DNA of 64,000 nt from Vibrio alfacsensis (GCF_003544875.1 NZ_CP032094.1:806001-870000), one strand, 5' to 3'; positions 8,680-18,945 are shown, counted from the first letter of the stretch. A program made the numbers and translations. The notes: generated by a model not told the origin, from the sequence alone.

Positions 8680-11126
8680 TCTCTTCAAGTGAAACGAATT
8701 CGCGCTCAGCCAAACCTACACAGAATCACTCACCAAATAAGAGCTTGGTCCGTTGGAGCTTTGGTGAAATACGTCAAGGAAACCTTTGGCCTATCAGTGT
8801 GGCTTTGATCTTGGTGATTGCCAGTATCTTTGCGCTATCAGCACTCGCAGAGCGCATGGAGCAAGTCATCGTTAAGCAAGGAAAAGATGCACTGACCGCC
8901 GACGCGGTGTTTGTCTCCGCGAATCCAATTCCAGAGTCGTTGTTGTCAGCAACAGACAAATTAGAGCGTGCGACCATGACGCGCTTTGCTACGATGGCAT
9001 TTAGCGATACAGGGATGCAACTAATTTCCGTTCGAGCAGTGGATGAACAATATCCATTGATGGGGGAATTGGTATTAGAAAACAGTGAATCCGGACCAAT
9101 TCAAGCGTCTCAACTTTGGTTGGATGAGCGCATCATGGCTCAACTTGATGTGGAAAAGGGTGACGTTGTCACTATTGGTGATGCTGACTTTACTGTGTCG
9201 GGGGCGGTTCTGATGGAGCCAGGCCTAAGCTTTAATCCTTTCCAACAAATGCCATCGGCATATATTCACCAAAGCGACGTGGCAAAAACCGGCGCGATTC
9301 AAGTTGGTAGCCGAGTACAATATCGCCTTTTTCTTAAAGGGGACGATGGGGTGATAAGCCAACTTCAAGAGAGTACAGAGCTATCACCCAGTGATCGTTG
9401 GAGAACTCAAGATACAGCAAGCCGTAGCAATGAGGTATTTGAGCGTACGACTCAATATCTGTCTTTAACGGTCGCGATTGTGATTATTATGGCTGCAACG
9501 ACACTGGTTTTGACTTGTCAGAATTATGTGAACAGCCGTACACAAACCATTGCTATGTTAAAAAGTCTCGGAGCCAGTCGTCGTTGGATAGAAAAATGGC
9601 TTGTAATTCAAGTGTCTATTCTTCTAGTTAGTGCCAGTGCAGTTGGGCTTCTGTTAGGCAGCGGGCTTGAGTATTTGTTGAGGATTCCTTTATCGGATTT
9701 ATTACCTAATCCGCTACCTAGTTACGGCGTCACTCCATTTTTAACGTCGGTGGTTTCAGCATTATTAATCACTGTGCCAGCGTTAGGAATTCCATTACTC
9801 GGTCTTATCAAGACGCCAGCATTGGAAGTGCTGCAACAAGGTAGTAGTCATCGCTCTTGGAAGCACATGGTATTGGTGTTGGTTCCGTTGATACCACTTC
9901 TCGTGTTATACGCGAACAACACCTTGGTCTGGATTGTCCTTGCTGCGATTGCTGCATTATTTGTTTTGCTTGCCGTTATTAGTGTGTTGATTACCAAGTT
10001 TCTCGCAAATATCTCAACTCGACCAGCAATGAAACTAGCACTCAGTCGAATAAATAGAACACCGGTAACCAGTGGATTGCAGTTTGGCGCGCTGTCACTT
10101 TCACTTATGTTACTGTCAATCATCTGGTTGGTTCGTAGCGACATTTTGGCGGACTGGTCAAGAACACTTCCTGCCGATGCGCCTAATGTTTTTGCATTAA
10201 ACATTGCTGACTATGAATTGGCAAGCTATTTAGAAACACTTGATGCTAATGGCGTGACAAGGTCACAAGCATTTCCAATCATTAGAGGTCGACTCGCGGA
10301 AATCAACGGTCAAGACGTCAAAGAGATGGAGTTTGCTGGTGATGGTTCAGATGCCATTCGAAGAGAGCTGAACCTCACTTGGGGTGATACGTTACCCGAG
10401 TACAATGACATACTCGAGGGTGATTGGACCAATAAGGCGAGTGTTTCCGTGGAAGCGCAAGTTGCCTCTGATTTAGAGATCCAACTCGGCGACACGTTGC
10501 GATTTGTTATTAATAGCCAAAACTTTGATGCTACCGTTGACAGTATTCGCCATGTGGAATGGCGTGATATGAAGCCGAACTTCTATTTCATCTTTTCATC
10601 CGATGTCATGGCAAGTCTACCGGGATCTTATTTGATCAGTTATCGAATCAATGACGATAATGAAGCATTACTTACCTCAATGTCGCGCGCGCATCCGACC
10701 GTTTCAGTGCTCGATATCCGCACCATGGGTGACAAAATCCAAGCGCTTATCCAACAGATCGTGTCTGCCATTACCATTCTTGCTCTGTTGGGTGTGGTAG
10801 CAGGACTCTTACTGATATTCACACTGCTACGTTTAAGCCTTTCTCAACGTCAGCAAGAGATTCGCCTATATCGAACATTAGGTTCGAGCAAAAAACGAAT
10901 CAATACCACATTGTGGGCGGAATACGGCATTATGGCGTTTGTTGCCAGTGGCATTGCTGCATTGGCCGCTGAGTTGTGTGTGGCCGCGGTGATGACGTAT
11001 GGCTTCGATCTTAAACCGCAAATTCATCCGGAATTGTGGATAGCTTTACCGACGGCAACGTTTGCGGTACTTGCACTCGTTGTAATGAGTCTTCTGAAAA
11101 GATTGTTAACGCCAGTAAGCACTTAA
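8670..11126 (+). CDS. ybbP: YbbP-like ABC transporter permease (FtsX type)
   Basis: This is the 818-residue partner of YbbA in an inner-membrane MacB/FtsX-type exporter or mechanotransmitter. One membrane helix lies near residues 39-60, followed by a large periplasmic domain. Then come FtsX cores around residues 262-420 and 690-810, with further helices near 470-500. Conserved TIAMLKSLGASRRWI and EIRLYRTLGSSKKRI segments mark the two cores. Translation is coupled to ybbA by a 10-nt overlap with GAGG just upstream of ATG. The substrate is unknown; the conserved tesA-ybbA-ybbP neighbourhood suggests envelope lipid handling. Confidence 0.9.
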   Translation: MSVISSSETNSRSAKPTQNHSPNKSLVRWSFGEIRQGNLWPISVALILVIASIFALSALAERMEQVIVKQGKDALTADAVFVSANPIPESLLSATDKLERATMTRFATMAFSDTGMQLISVRAVDEQYPLMGELVLENSESGPIQASQLWLDERIMAQLDVEKGDVVTIGDADFTVSGAVLMEPGLSFNPFQQMPSAYIHQSDVAKTGAIQVGSRVQYRLFLKGDDGVISQLQESTELSPSDRWRTQDTASRSNEVFERTTQYLSLTVAIVIIMAATTLVLTCQNYVNSRTQTIAMLKSLGASRRWIEKWLVIQVSILLVSASAVGLLLGSGLEYLLRIPLSDLLPNPLPSYGVTPFLTSVVSALLITVPALGIPLLGLIKTPALEVLQQGSSHRSWKHMVLVLVPLIPLLVLYANNTLVWIVLAAIAALFVLLAVISVLITKFLANISTRPAMKLALSRINRTPVTSGLQFGALSLSLMLLSIIWLVRSDILADWSRTLPADAPNVFALNIADYELASYLETLDANGVTRSQAFPIIRGRLAEINGQDVKEMEFAGDGSDAIRRELNLTWGDTLPEYNDILEGDWTNKASVSVEAQVASDLEIQLGDTLRFVINSQNFDATVDSIRHVEWRDMKPNFYFIFSSDVMASLPGSYLISYRINDDNEALLTSMSRAHPTVSVLDIRTMGDKIQALIQQIVSAITILALLGVVAGLLLIFTLLRLSLSQRQQEIRLYRTLGSSKKRINTTLWAEYGIMAFVASGIAALAAELCVAAVMTYGFDLKPQIHPELWIALPTATFAVLALVVMSLLKRLLTPVST
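9160..9172. other. matS site (MatP binding), perfect
   Basis: GTGACGTTGTCAC matches the matS consensus fully and lies inside ybbP. Confidence 0.8.
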
Positions 11127-11173
11127 ACGAAAGCTAGTCAACACGTAGCGCGCCCCCTCATGACAGTTTTATT

Positions 11174-11216
11174 CCAGTTATCCACAAAAACGGTGGATAA
11201 CTTTATGGATAACTGG
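11174..11216. repeat. Inverted repeat holding three DnaA-box-like sequences
   Basis: CCAGTTATCCA at 11174-11184 is inverted as TGGATAACTGG at 11206-11216. Within it are a perfect DnaA box TTATCCACA (11178-11186) and two inverted near-boxes, GGTGGATAA (11192-11200) and TATGGATAA (11204-11212). It sits between ybbP and the FAD oxidoreductase. It could bind DnaA, or act as an RNA hairpin after ybbP; no T tract follows. Confidence 0.55.
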
Positions 11217-11475
11217 ATGGGTTCAAATGGGGAGGATTTCCGCAGGCTTTGTGCCGTGGGTGATAGCGGAAAGATGTTATTCACACAAGTTAAAAACGCG
11301 TCTCACCAATAGCCTCGTCAAGCATTTTTTCGAAAATTTGAGTTCCAAATTGAGAATATTAGGGTTGGAGTGTACCTCGTGTAATCCCATGAACTTTTGT
11401 GATTTTAATCATGATAAAACCCGAGTAGAATTCGGAAATATAAAGATTTTCCCTTATAAAACTTTCAGTGAAGCC

Positions 11476-12908
11476 ATGAAGTCTGAGTTTCAAAATCGTA
11501 AAGATAAACACATTGCCATCATAGGTGGGGTGTTGCAGGTTCAACCGCCGCTATTCACTTTGCAGAGCTAGGCTTTAGCGTGTCTGTTATTGAGAAAGGC
11601 GTTTCGTTGGTTAATGGGCCGCCAATTTGTCATTTGCATGCGGGTGGCAACCTATATCGTGAAATTTCTGAGCAACAATGCTTAGATTTACTTACTCAAT
11701 CGATTGATACAATTCGTTTGTATCCCAATTCATTGAACATTCGTCCGACTATTATTGCCGTTCCTCATTCGGATGGAGGAGACCCAATGGCGTTATTACC
11801 ACGCCTTGAGGTGATCAAATCTGCATATCAGTCACTGGTAAAGAGTGACGAGCGAAACAAAGTTCTTGGCGAACCAGAACATTACTTTAAGTTGTATTCG
11901 CAAGAGGAGCTTGAAGAGTTAGCGACAAAAAACCAACCTGAGTTTCCGCAGAGCATCGATGAGTGGTGCATTCCTTTCGCCCAGCATGCGGATCTAAACA
12001 CACTGAAGTACCCGGTGGTAGCCGTTCAAGAATATGGATGGAGTGTTTTTCGTTTAGCCGCCATCGCAAACATGACCTTAGCATCACTCCCGAATGTCGA
12101 AGTCATCACACAAGCTGAGCTTAAAAAAGCATTTTGGGATGGTTCTTCTTGGCAACTGAGTTATCAACATGAGGATCAGGAGTGCAAGTTAGCTTGTGAT
12201 TACCTAGTGAACGCATGTGGATTTGAAACGGGCTTTATGGATGACTCCGTAGGGGTTTCGCGTGATCGTCTTGTCGAATTTAAAGCGGCTTACGTTACTC
12301 GCTGGCAAGAGTGTCATCAAAAATGGCCTGAAGTGATTTTCCATGGCCCTCGTGGTACGGATAAAGGAATGGCACAGTTAACGCCTTATGGTGATGGCTA
12401 TTTCCAGCTACACGGGATGACTAAGGGTATTACACTGTTTGATGATGGTTTAGTCGGTAGCACTAAGGTCTCTGCTCAGCCACAGTTGCCAACAAGATTA
12501 CTCGCTAAAATTCGTCAAGGCTGGCGAGAAGAAATCTTAGAAGAACGCACCTACAACGCCATTCATCATATGTCACAGTTTGTTCCTAATTACTACACTG
12601 CCGTGAAAGGCGGCAAAGCACTGTTTGGGGCGCAGCAAATACCAGGGATCGATCCCGTGTTACGTGCGGCTGATGTTACGTTTGAAGATAATCACTACGC
12701 TCGTATTGAAGTCGTCAAAGCCTCATCGACCTTGTTAGCGGCTCAGAAGATGGCAAAGTGTTGGTTTGATATTGAACCAAACCACAACGTTGAAGATCAG
12801 CATCCTATCACTGTTCATTGGAGTGATGCAGAAGTTGAGGAGTACGCTAAGTCATTAGCGCACGAGCGTGGCTATCCTAGCGCCCTTGCGATACGTTACG
12901 GTATGTAA
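11476..12908 (+). pseudogene. FAD-dependent oxidoreductase, frameshifted near the N-terminus
   Basis: The first frame gives MKSEFQNRKDKHIAIIGG and is then disrupted. Adding one G to the run at 11527-11530 (four Gs, five needed) yields HIAIIGGGVAGSTAAIHF, a complete FAD/NAD(P) dinucleotide-binding motif. It joins the second frame, which continues from SVSVIEKGVSLVNGPPICH to the stop at 12908. The rest has no internal stop and includes a second flavin-contact region, NACGFETGFMDD. The substrate is unknown. The proposed ATG at 11476 is the last start before the Rossmann strand; the frame extends upstream to 11227 without clear homology. Confidence 0.7.
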
Positions 12909-12943
12909 TGACTTCACCATAAGCGAACCGAACCAATAGCCGT

Positions 12944-12967
12944 GTAAACCACGATGATGTGGTTTAC
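12944..12967. terminator. Hairpin between convergent genes
   Basis: GTAAACCAC (12944-12952) pairs with GTGGTTTAC (12959-12967) across a 6-nt loop. It lies between the oxidoreductase and pxpC. The flanking T-tract is poor. Confidence 0.6.
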
Positions 12968-12977
12968 TTAAATGGGC

Positions 12978-13913
12978 TCAATAGCCAAAAAACTGAGCCC
13001 ACTGGCACCACACATCTTGTAAGCCTTTTCGATCACCTTTCACGAAACGCACCTTTTGACCGGGTTTTGCTTGTGCTAGCCTTGGTAAATCGATACGCGC
13101 AACGCTGCCCAATTTAGGGTAGCCTCCAATGGTTTGATGATCATTGAGTAAAATGATCGGATTACCATCGCTTGGAAGTTGAATAGCACCTAATGCGACA
13201 CCCTCAGATAACATGCGATTGTAGGGGACATCAATAGGCGTTCCCTCTAGTCGATATCCCATTCGATCAGAATTTACTGAAACATCAAAACAAGAGGAGT
13301 AAAAGGCGTGTTTGGCGGCGTCGTCAAAGTCATCACATTGGTAACTTTCAATAACACGTAACGTGATCGGTAAATTATAGTCAGGCTTAAAACGAAATGT
13401 CATTTGTCGCGGTTTCGTCCGCGGCAAAGAATGGGCCGGAAAAGAAAGCTTATCTCCAGCTTGTAGAGGGAGACCATTTTGATTTAAACCACCTAATGAT
13501 TCACGTACCACGGTAGAAACGCTACCTAAATGGGAATGAACAATAAAGCCACCTCTGACCGCGAGGTAAGCTCGCAATCCGTTCTTTGGTGAACCAAATT
13601 GCAATGTTTGGCCTCGTAACAAGGTAAAGTCAGACCAATTCGGTATAAGCTTACCATTCACTGATGCGTTTAAGTCACCACCACAAACTGCCAAATGGCA
13701 ATCTTCTAACGCCTGAAAGCTCGTATTACCGAATGTTACTTCAATCACGGCACTGCCTACAGGATTTGAAAGTAAATGATTCGACCAACTGTAAGCGTAA
13801 TCGTCAACGGGACCACCTTGTGTAACGCCAATATGAGACAAACCAAAACGCCCAAAGTCCTGAACTAAAGACAGAGGGCCGGGCTTTTTCACCAACAACG
13901 TACCGAGCTTCAT
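12978..13913 (-). CDS. pxpC: 5-oxoprolinase subunit PxpC
   Basis: This 311-residue protein is the KipA/allophanate hydrolase subunit 2-like component of the ATP-dependent 5-oxoprolinase that opens 5-oxoproline to glutamate. Family marks are PGPLSLVQDFGRFG near the N-terminus, GGPVDDYAYSWSN, and SEGVALGAIQLPSDGNPI followed by DHQTIGGYP. It overlaps pxpB by 4 nt (ATGA), indicating translational coupling. As the last gene of pxpABC it works in the cytosol with PxpA and PxpB to clear the spontaneous glutamine breakdown product. Confidence 0.93.
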   Translation of the reverse strand: MKLGTLLVKKPGPLSLVQDFGRFGLSHIGVTQGGPVDDYAYSWSNHLLSNPVGSAVIEVTFGNTSFQALEDCHLAVCGGDLNASVNGKLIPNWSDFTLLRGQTLQFGSPKNGLRAYLAVRGGFIVHSHLGSVSTVVRESLGGLNQNGLPLQAGDKLSFPAHSLPRTKPRQMTFRFKPDYNLPITLRVIESYQCDDFDDAAKHAFYSSCFDVSVNSDRMGYRLEGTPIDVPYNRMLSEGVALGAIQLPSDGNPIILLNDHQTIGGYPKLGSVARIDLPRLAQAKPGQKVRFVKGDRKGLQDVWCQWAQFFGY

Positions 13914-14593
13914 AGTTGTCCCCCCAGATTGATAAATTCTTGTTTGGATATTGCACCAAACGTGACCTTGTCACCGACCTCAAAGGGGATAAATGGTGGG
14001 CTATCAGAAAAAAAATGAATTGGGCTTCGGCCAATGATATTCCATCCCCCAGGGCTTTCTGATGGGTAGACTGCGGTTTTGGCATCAGCTATGCCAACGC
14101 TGCCAGCGGGGACATGTGTTCTGGGCGTTTTACGTCGAGGCATTTGTAGCTCAGCCTCGACGTTAGAAAGAAAAGCAAAACCAGGTGAGAACCCAATCGC
14201 GGAAACGGTGTAAACTGGCTTGGTATGAGCTTCAATAAGTAAATCGAGAGTTATCCCTTTATCGATATAGCGCTTGATGTCTAGAGCCGTTTCTTCCGCA
14301 TAGTAAACAGGAATTGAGACATAATTAGGTTGTTTGTTGTCTAAAGACTGAACATCAAACGCTTGGAGTAATTGTTGCAGTTGGGTAAGAAGTTGATGTT
14401 CAGAAACTCTGAAAGGCAGGTAATCTATTAATACGGTCCGATAAGCAGGGGTTACATTCATGATGCACGTATTGAACGTGTCGTTTATCTGATGCGCAAG
14501 CTCACCAACATGCTCAATCGATACACTTTCATCAAACCGAACGAAAATACTGCATTCAGAGATAAGTGAGATAGAAAACTGCTCTTGTTTCAT
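13910..14593 (-). CDS. pxpB: 5-oxoprolinase subunit PxpB
   Basis: At 227 residues this is a normal-length KipI/allophanate hydrolase subunit 1-like protein. The conserved GFSPGFAFL, RRKTPRTHVPAGSVGIA and GGWNIIGRSP segments are all present. It forms the PxpBC part of 5-oxoprolinase. Its start codon shares one base with the pxpA stop (TAATG), and a GGGGGAAG ribosome site lies within the end of pxpA. Confidence 0.93.
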   Translation of the reverse strand: MKQEQFSISLISECSIFVRFDESVSIEHVGELAHQINDTFNTCIMNVTPAYRTVLIDYLPFRVSEHQLLTQLQQLLQAFDVQSLDNKQPNYVSIPVYYAEETALDIKRYIDKGITLDLLIEAHTKPVYTVSAIGFSPGFAFLSNVEAELQMPRRKTPRTHVPAGSVGIADAKTAVYPSESPGGWNIIGRSPIHFFSDSPPFIPFEVGDKVTFGAISKQEFINLGGQL

Positions 14594-15348
14594 TAACTTC
14601 CCCCGGTATATAAGTTCCTACGAATACTTTGAATTAGCGCAATTGCGTCATCATTATCTCCGTGCACACAAATAGTATCAGCTTCTAGAAGAATGTACTT
14701 ACCAGAGGCTGTTTTGACTCGCCCAGATTCAGCAAGCATTTTTACTTGCTCCAAAATAGCATGTTCACTGCTTAGTACAGCATTAGGCTGGCCTCTAGGC
14801 GTTAATAAGCCATCATCCTGATACAGACGATCTGCGAATGCTTCAAATAACAGAGGGACATCAAAGTCATCTGCGATTTCTAAATATTTATCGTTTTCTT
14901 GAGAAGCAAGAATCATTAACGGAACTTTAAACAGAGCAACCGCTTTAACCACCGCACGAAAAACCGAGTCATTCATCATCATGTCGTTGTACAACGCACC
15001 ATGAGGTTTTACATAGCCAATATCGGTATATTGAGCGCGACAAAGTGCCTGTAAAGCCCCAACTTGATAGATGATCATATTGGTTATGTCATCGTTGTTC
15101 ATCTTAATGCTTCGACGCCCGAATCCTTGTAAATCAGGGTAGCTTGGGTGAGCACCAATTTCGACGTCATTTTGGTTTGCTAACGCAATCGTATCGTGCA
15201 TAACATGAGGATCGGATGCATGAAATCCACATGCAATGTTGGCCATGTCGATATATGGTATGACCTTGTCGTCCGCGCCCATTTTCCAAGCACCAAAGCT
15301 TTCGCCCATATCGCAATTCAATGTTAGTTGTTGTTTATTCAGTGGCAT
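14593..15348 (-). CDS. pxpA: 5-oxoprolinase subunit PxpA (LamB/YcsF family)
   Basis: The 251-residue protein begins LTLNCDMGESFGAWKMG, the signature of the LamB/YcsF family, followed by ANIACGFHASDP, VEIGAHPSYPDLQGFGRR and KPHGALYND. These carry the conserved Asp, His and Glu residues of the active-site pocket. It is the first gene of the pxpABC operon. The roughly 290 nt upstream, before the next gene on the other strand, hold no gene I can support and presumably carry divergent promoters. Confidence 0.93.
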   Translation of the reverse strand: MPLNKQQLTLNCDMGESFGAWKMGADDKVIPYIDMANIACGFHASDPHVMHDTIALANQNDVEIGAHPSYPDLQGFGRRSIKMNNDDITNMIIYQVGALQALCRAQYTDIGYVKPHGALYNDMMMNDSVFRAVVKAVALFKVPLMILASQENDKYLEIADDFDVPLLFEAFADRLYQDDGLLTPRGQPNAVLSSEHAILEQVKMLAESGRVKTASGKYILLEADTICVHGDNDDAIALIQSIRRNLYTGGS

Positions 15349-15639
15349 AAATTAGTTCTGCTGTTGATCCCATAATTAACATGCAAGAAAAGGAGATGCA
15401 TTTCAGTGACAAAGCTCATTATTTGTACTGGTTAACTGGTGTATGTCGCTTCTCTCAAAATGAATACGCATTTGCAAGTTTGATATGTGACGAAAATTAT
15501 ACAAAATCATGCAATTACATTCCCATTAATGAGAATTTAAGCTTCATTTCACTCTGTCTCATGTTAATCTAACCCCTTACCAATGAGATAGCTTGCATAG
15601 AAATACTTTTTGTATGGTCACTGTGCAACAAGGAAACAT

Positions 15640-17595
15640 ATGTCTTTAAGAACAAAGCTAATATGGCCAATTTTCGTTTCAATGGCGTTCGTCTTTGTTG
15701 CTAATCAAGCGTACACATTTCACGCTATCAATGAGTCAATCAAAAACTCATTGTCTGCGCACGTTCAATCACACATAAACGAACACGCGCAATCTATCAC
15801 ATCGGCACTCGTATCTAACGACAAGCAAGAAGTTCATCGTCTGTTTAAGACTTTCCTTACACAGCCTAATGTATCGAGCGTTAAACTGTATAACAAGGGA
15901 AATCATCCCATTGTCTCTTTGGCACATGAGAGCGGTGAGTCGTCTGATACATTCAGCGAAACCTCGACAAGAATTCACCAATACATTGACAAAGTCACAC
16001 AGCAGTACTGGTCCATATTTGAACCGATTATTTATCAAGAAGAACGACTAGGCACAGTTCATCTCACTTTATCTAAAGATCTAGTAATGCACGCGATAAT
16101 TGATATCGGGTCTAAAATACCGCTCTTTGCGATCTTGTTAATTACAGTTAGTGTGACGCTATATTTTTGTATTGAAAGAAAAATCATGCGACCAATTGCT
16201 CGGTTGAATCGGTCATTACAAGATTTTTCTGATGGTTTCGACATTAAAAGTAAGCCGGAACCTAAGGGCAGCGATGAGCTCAGTCGTACTTTATCGCTGT
16301 TTAATTTGACGGCTGGTAAACGACAAAACAAAGAAAAACATTTACAAGCACGATTAGAAACATTAGAGCAGCAAAGTCTATTTGCACTCGATTTGTTTGA
16401 CACTATTCCTAAAGCACTGGTCATCACTGATAATAGTGGCCGTATCATTCGTTGTAACTGGTTAGCACAGAAATTGTTTGATATTGATAGAAATAATCTA
16501 GGCGAGCAGAATATCTGTCACTTCATCAAATTAAAGCCGCCGATTCAGATGAGCCTTCTTTTATCTAGAGGGTTGGAATACGATGACATTCATATCGAAA
16601 GTGAGAATACAGAACAGCAACTTAGCCTCTCGAGTCGACGTTTAACAAAACAGGGGTATTTGCTGTTTACTATTCAAGACATCACAGAGGTCGAAGAAGC
16701 CATTAATCGTCAACGTGTTGCTGGGCGTGTTTTTGAGCACAGCCAAGATGGACTCATTGTGCTCAATAATAAAGGCATTATTACAATGGCAAATCCGGCC
16801 GTCACCAAGTTTATTGGAGAGGCGGACCAGCTGGTTGGTCGATCTTTCATGAAAATGATTCCATGGAAACGACTCGAATTCATCATGCCGACCATTGTGG
16901 AATCCATTGATAATTACGGTATGTGGCAAGGCGAAATGATTGAAAAAAATCACAATGGCGTGCTCATCCCCATGTTTGTCAAAGTAAACCGTATCGCAAG
17001 AAGTGAAGATAAGCATGCATACGATCTTGTGATTATTCTTACCGACTTATCGAATGCGAAAGAAATGGAACGATTAGAATATCTCACTCATCATGATGAG
17101 TTAACTGGACTTGCTAATCGAACCAAATTTCACTTGGAACTTGATAAGTTGGTAACGATGTCGTCTTACTTGCGAGATGAGTTTGCAGTTCTTTATTTAG
17201 ATCTTGATGGTTTTAAAGGAATCAATGACAGTTACGGTCATGATGCTGGCGATGAAGTGTTAAAGCAGGTCGCAAGTCGTATGAATGACGTGTCACGCTA
17301 CGGTGATTTAAGCGCAAGGTTGGCAGGTGATGAATTTGTGATGATCGTAAAATCCATCAATTCGGAAGAAGTCACTCGCATCGCTAAACGTTTGCTTGAT
17401 GTCATTTGCCAACCTATCTCATATCGAGGTGCTTCAATGGCTGTTGGTGTGAGTATTGGAGCAAAACTTGTCAGCATTGATGAAAGAGACCCAACGACAA
17501 TATTAAAAAACGCCGATACCGCGATGTATCAAGCAAAGAAAGCCGGAAAAGGCCAAATTATCGTGATCGGATGTGAATCCGATCAGACAGTTTAA
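15640..17595 (+). CDS. Membrane PAS-GGDEF diguanylate cyclase
   Basis: The 651-residue protein has a membrane helix near residues 6-26, a periplasmic sensor, a second helix near 160-180, a HAMP-like linker, two PAS domains (around 245-355 and 365-475) and a C-terminal GGDEF domain. The active-site motif reads AGDEF, a form found in active cyclases. A complete inhibitory I-site RYGD sits five residues before it, so product inhibition is expected. The substrate-binding LDLDGFKGIND and GHDAGDEVL are intact. The start at 15640 follows AAGGAA; an upstream in-frame start at 15610 has no such site. The signal sensed is unknown. Confidence 0.9.
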   Translation: MSLRTKLIWPIFVSMAFVFVANQAYTFHAINESIKNSLSAHVQSHINEHAQSITSALVSNDKQEVHRLFKTFLTQPNVSSVKLYNKGNHPIVSLAHESGESSDTFSETSTRIHQYIDKVTQQYWSIFEPIIYQEERLGTVHLTLSKDLVMHAIIDIGSKIPLFAILLITVSVTLYFCIERKIMRPIARLNRSLQDFSDGFDIKSKPEPKGSDELSRTLSLFNLTAGKRQNKEKHLQARLETLEQQSLFALDLFDTIPKALVITDNSGRIIRCNWLAQKLFDIDRNNLGEQNICHFIKLKPPIQMSLLLSRGLEYDDIHIESENTEQQLSLSSRRLTKQGYLLFTIQDITEVEEAINRQRVAGRVFEHSQDGLIVLNNKGIITMANPAVTKFIGEADQLVGRSFMKMIPWKRLEFIMPTIVESIDNYGMWQGEMIEKNHNGVLIPMFVKVNRIARSEDKHAYDLVIILTDLSNAKEMERLEYLTHHDELTGLANRTKFHLELDKLVTMSSYLRDEFAVLYLDLDGFKGINDSYGHDAGDEVLKQVASRMNDVSRYGDLSARLAGDEFVMIVKSINSEEVTRIAKRLLDVICQPISYRGASMAVGVSIGAKLVSIDERDPTTILKNADTAMYQAKKAGKGQIIVIGCESDQTV

Positions 17596-17648
17596 AAATC
17601 GACGTTAAACCGATACACTATTTTGATTCGATCAAAAGGAATAAATAA

Positions 17649-18665
17649 ATGAAAGTACTTGTTACAGGTGGTATGGGCTATATCGGCAGCCATACATGCA
17701 TTCAAATGATTGAAGCTGGAATGACGCCAGTGATTTTAGATAACCTGTATAACAGTAAACCGACCGTCCTAGAACGTATAAAAAAAGTGTGTGGCACCAA
17801 GCCAGAGTTTATTCAGGCAGACATTCGTGATAAAGCGGCACTCGTTGAAGCGATGAAAACACACGGCATTGACGCTGTTATCCACTTTGCTGGTCTAAAA
17901 GCGGTAGGAGAGTCAGTCGCTAAGCCTCTTGAATACTATGATAATAACGTAAACGGTACGCTTGTATTAGTCGATGCTATGCGAGAGGCTGGGGTTAAAT
18001 CAATGGTATTTAGTTCTTCAGCAACCGTTTATGGCGATCCCGCGTCAGTGCCAATTACTGAGGATTTTCCGACGAGTGCAACCAATCCTTATGGTCGCAG
18101 TAAACTTATGGTGGAAGAGTGTTTAACGGATTTCCAAAAAGCAAATCCTGACTGGAGTATTACATTACTTCGCTATTTTAACCCTGTAGGTTCACATCCA
18201 ACGGGTGAATTAGGTGAAGACCCGCAAGGTATTCCAAATAACTTGATGCCATTTATCTCTCAAGTTGCGGTGGGACGTCGTGAGTTTTTATCGGTGTTCG
18301 GCAGTGATTATGCAACCAAAGATGGAACTGGTGTACGTGATTACATTCATGTCATGGATTTATCTGATGGTCATGTTGCCGCACTAGACAAAGTTGGAAC
18401 GAAAGCAGGTCTACACATCTTCAATTTAGGGACTGGTAACGGCTACAGCGTATTAGAAATGGTTAAAGCGTTTGAGCAAGCATGCGGCCAACCTGTGCCT
18501 TATCAGCTGGTGGAACGTCGCCCTGGTGATATCGCTGAATGTTGGGCGGATCCATCGAAAGCGATGAATGAGCTGGAGTGGAAAGCGACACGTACGCTGG
18601 AAGAAATGACAAGTGATACTTGGCGCTGGCAGTCAAATAACCCTCAAGGCTATCCAAACGCTTAA
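17649..18665 (+). CDS. galE: UDP-glucose 4-epimerase
   Basis: A 338-residue extended short-chain dehydrogenase that interconverts UDP-glucose and UDP-galactose for cell-surface sugars and galactose use. The NAD motif GGMGYIGSHTC is at residues 7-17. The catalytic Ser in SSSATVYG and Tyr-x3-Lys in YGRSK are intact, and the length equals E. coli GalE. An AAAAGGA ribosome site precedes the ATG. It is 53 nt after the cyclase and followed by its own terminator; no other gal genes are adjacent, which suggests a surface-polysaccharide role. Confidence 0.96.
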   Translation: MKVLVTGGMGYIGSHTCIQMIEAGMTPVILDNLYNSKPTVLERIKKVCGTKPEFIQADIRDKAALVEAMKTHGIDAVIHFAGLKAVGESVAKPLEYYDNNVNGTLVLVDAMREAGVKSMVFSSSATVYGDPASVPITEDFPTSATNPYGRSKLMVEECLTDFQKANPDWSITLLRYFNPVGSHPTGELGEDPQGIPNNLMPFISQVAVGRREFLSVFGSDYATKDGTGVRDYIHVMDLSDGHVAALDKVGTKAGLHIFNLGTGNGYSVLEMVKAFEQACGQPVPYQLVERRPGDIAECWADPSKAMNELEWKATRTLEEMTSDTWRWQSNNPQGYPNA

Positions 18666-18691
18666 AACTTTAGGTTTTACAAAATCATTAC

Positions 18692-18719
18692 AAAAGGCGC
18701 GTATTCGCGCCTTTTGATC
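18692..18719 (+). terminator. Terminator of galE
   Basis: AAAAGGCGCG (18692-18701) pairs with CGCGCCTTTT (18706-18715) over a TATT loop, followed by TG and a T-poor tail; the stem supplies the terminal Ts. Confidence 0.88.
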
Positions 18720-18837
18720 TAAATCGGAAAAATAAGTAAAGTTCTGGTTAAAAGGTAGCGTCTATCAATAGAACTGCTAGACTACAGGCGACTTATAATT
18801 CGAGTCGTAAATTTACTTTCAGCTATTGGGGTCGTTC

Positions 18838-18945
18838 ATGGAGCTTGGTTTAATCATCGCTTTCATCGTTGCAGCAGCAGTTATGGTGAAAAAGAGATGG
18901 CAAAACAATAAACTTTCATTTTCCATACTTTTCTTAACATTTTGA
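18838..18945 (+). CDS. Possible 35-residue small membrane protein
   Basis: An ATG preceded by TTGGGG opens a 35-codon frame, MELGLIIAFIVAAAVMVKKR and a further hydrophobic stretch ending SILFLTF. One predicted membrane helix followed by basic residues is typical of bacterial small membrane proteins. It lies alone between two terminators. Without homologues in hand the call is tentative. Confidence 0.4.
   Translation: MELGLIIAFIVAAAVMVKKRWQNNKLSFSILFLTF

Noticed and set aside
10254..10266. Sixth matS site
   Set aside because: GTGACAAGGTCAC breaks the pyrimidine position; kept only as a near match, like those at 13962, 22241, 41150 and 61954.
11227..11475. N-terminal extension of the FAD oxidoreductase
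   Set aside because: The extra 83 codons show no conserved motif and precede the standard Rossmann start; an ATG at 11476 is preferred.
15381..15572. 63-codon frame between pxpA and the diguanylate cyclase
   Set aside because: The sequence has no family features and the region should carry divergent promoters.
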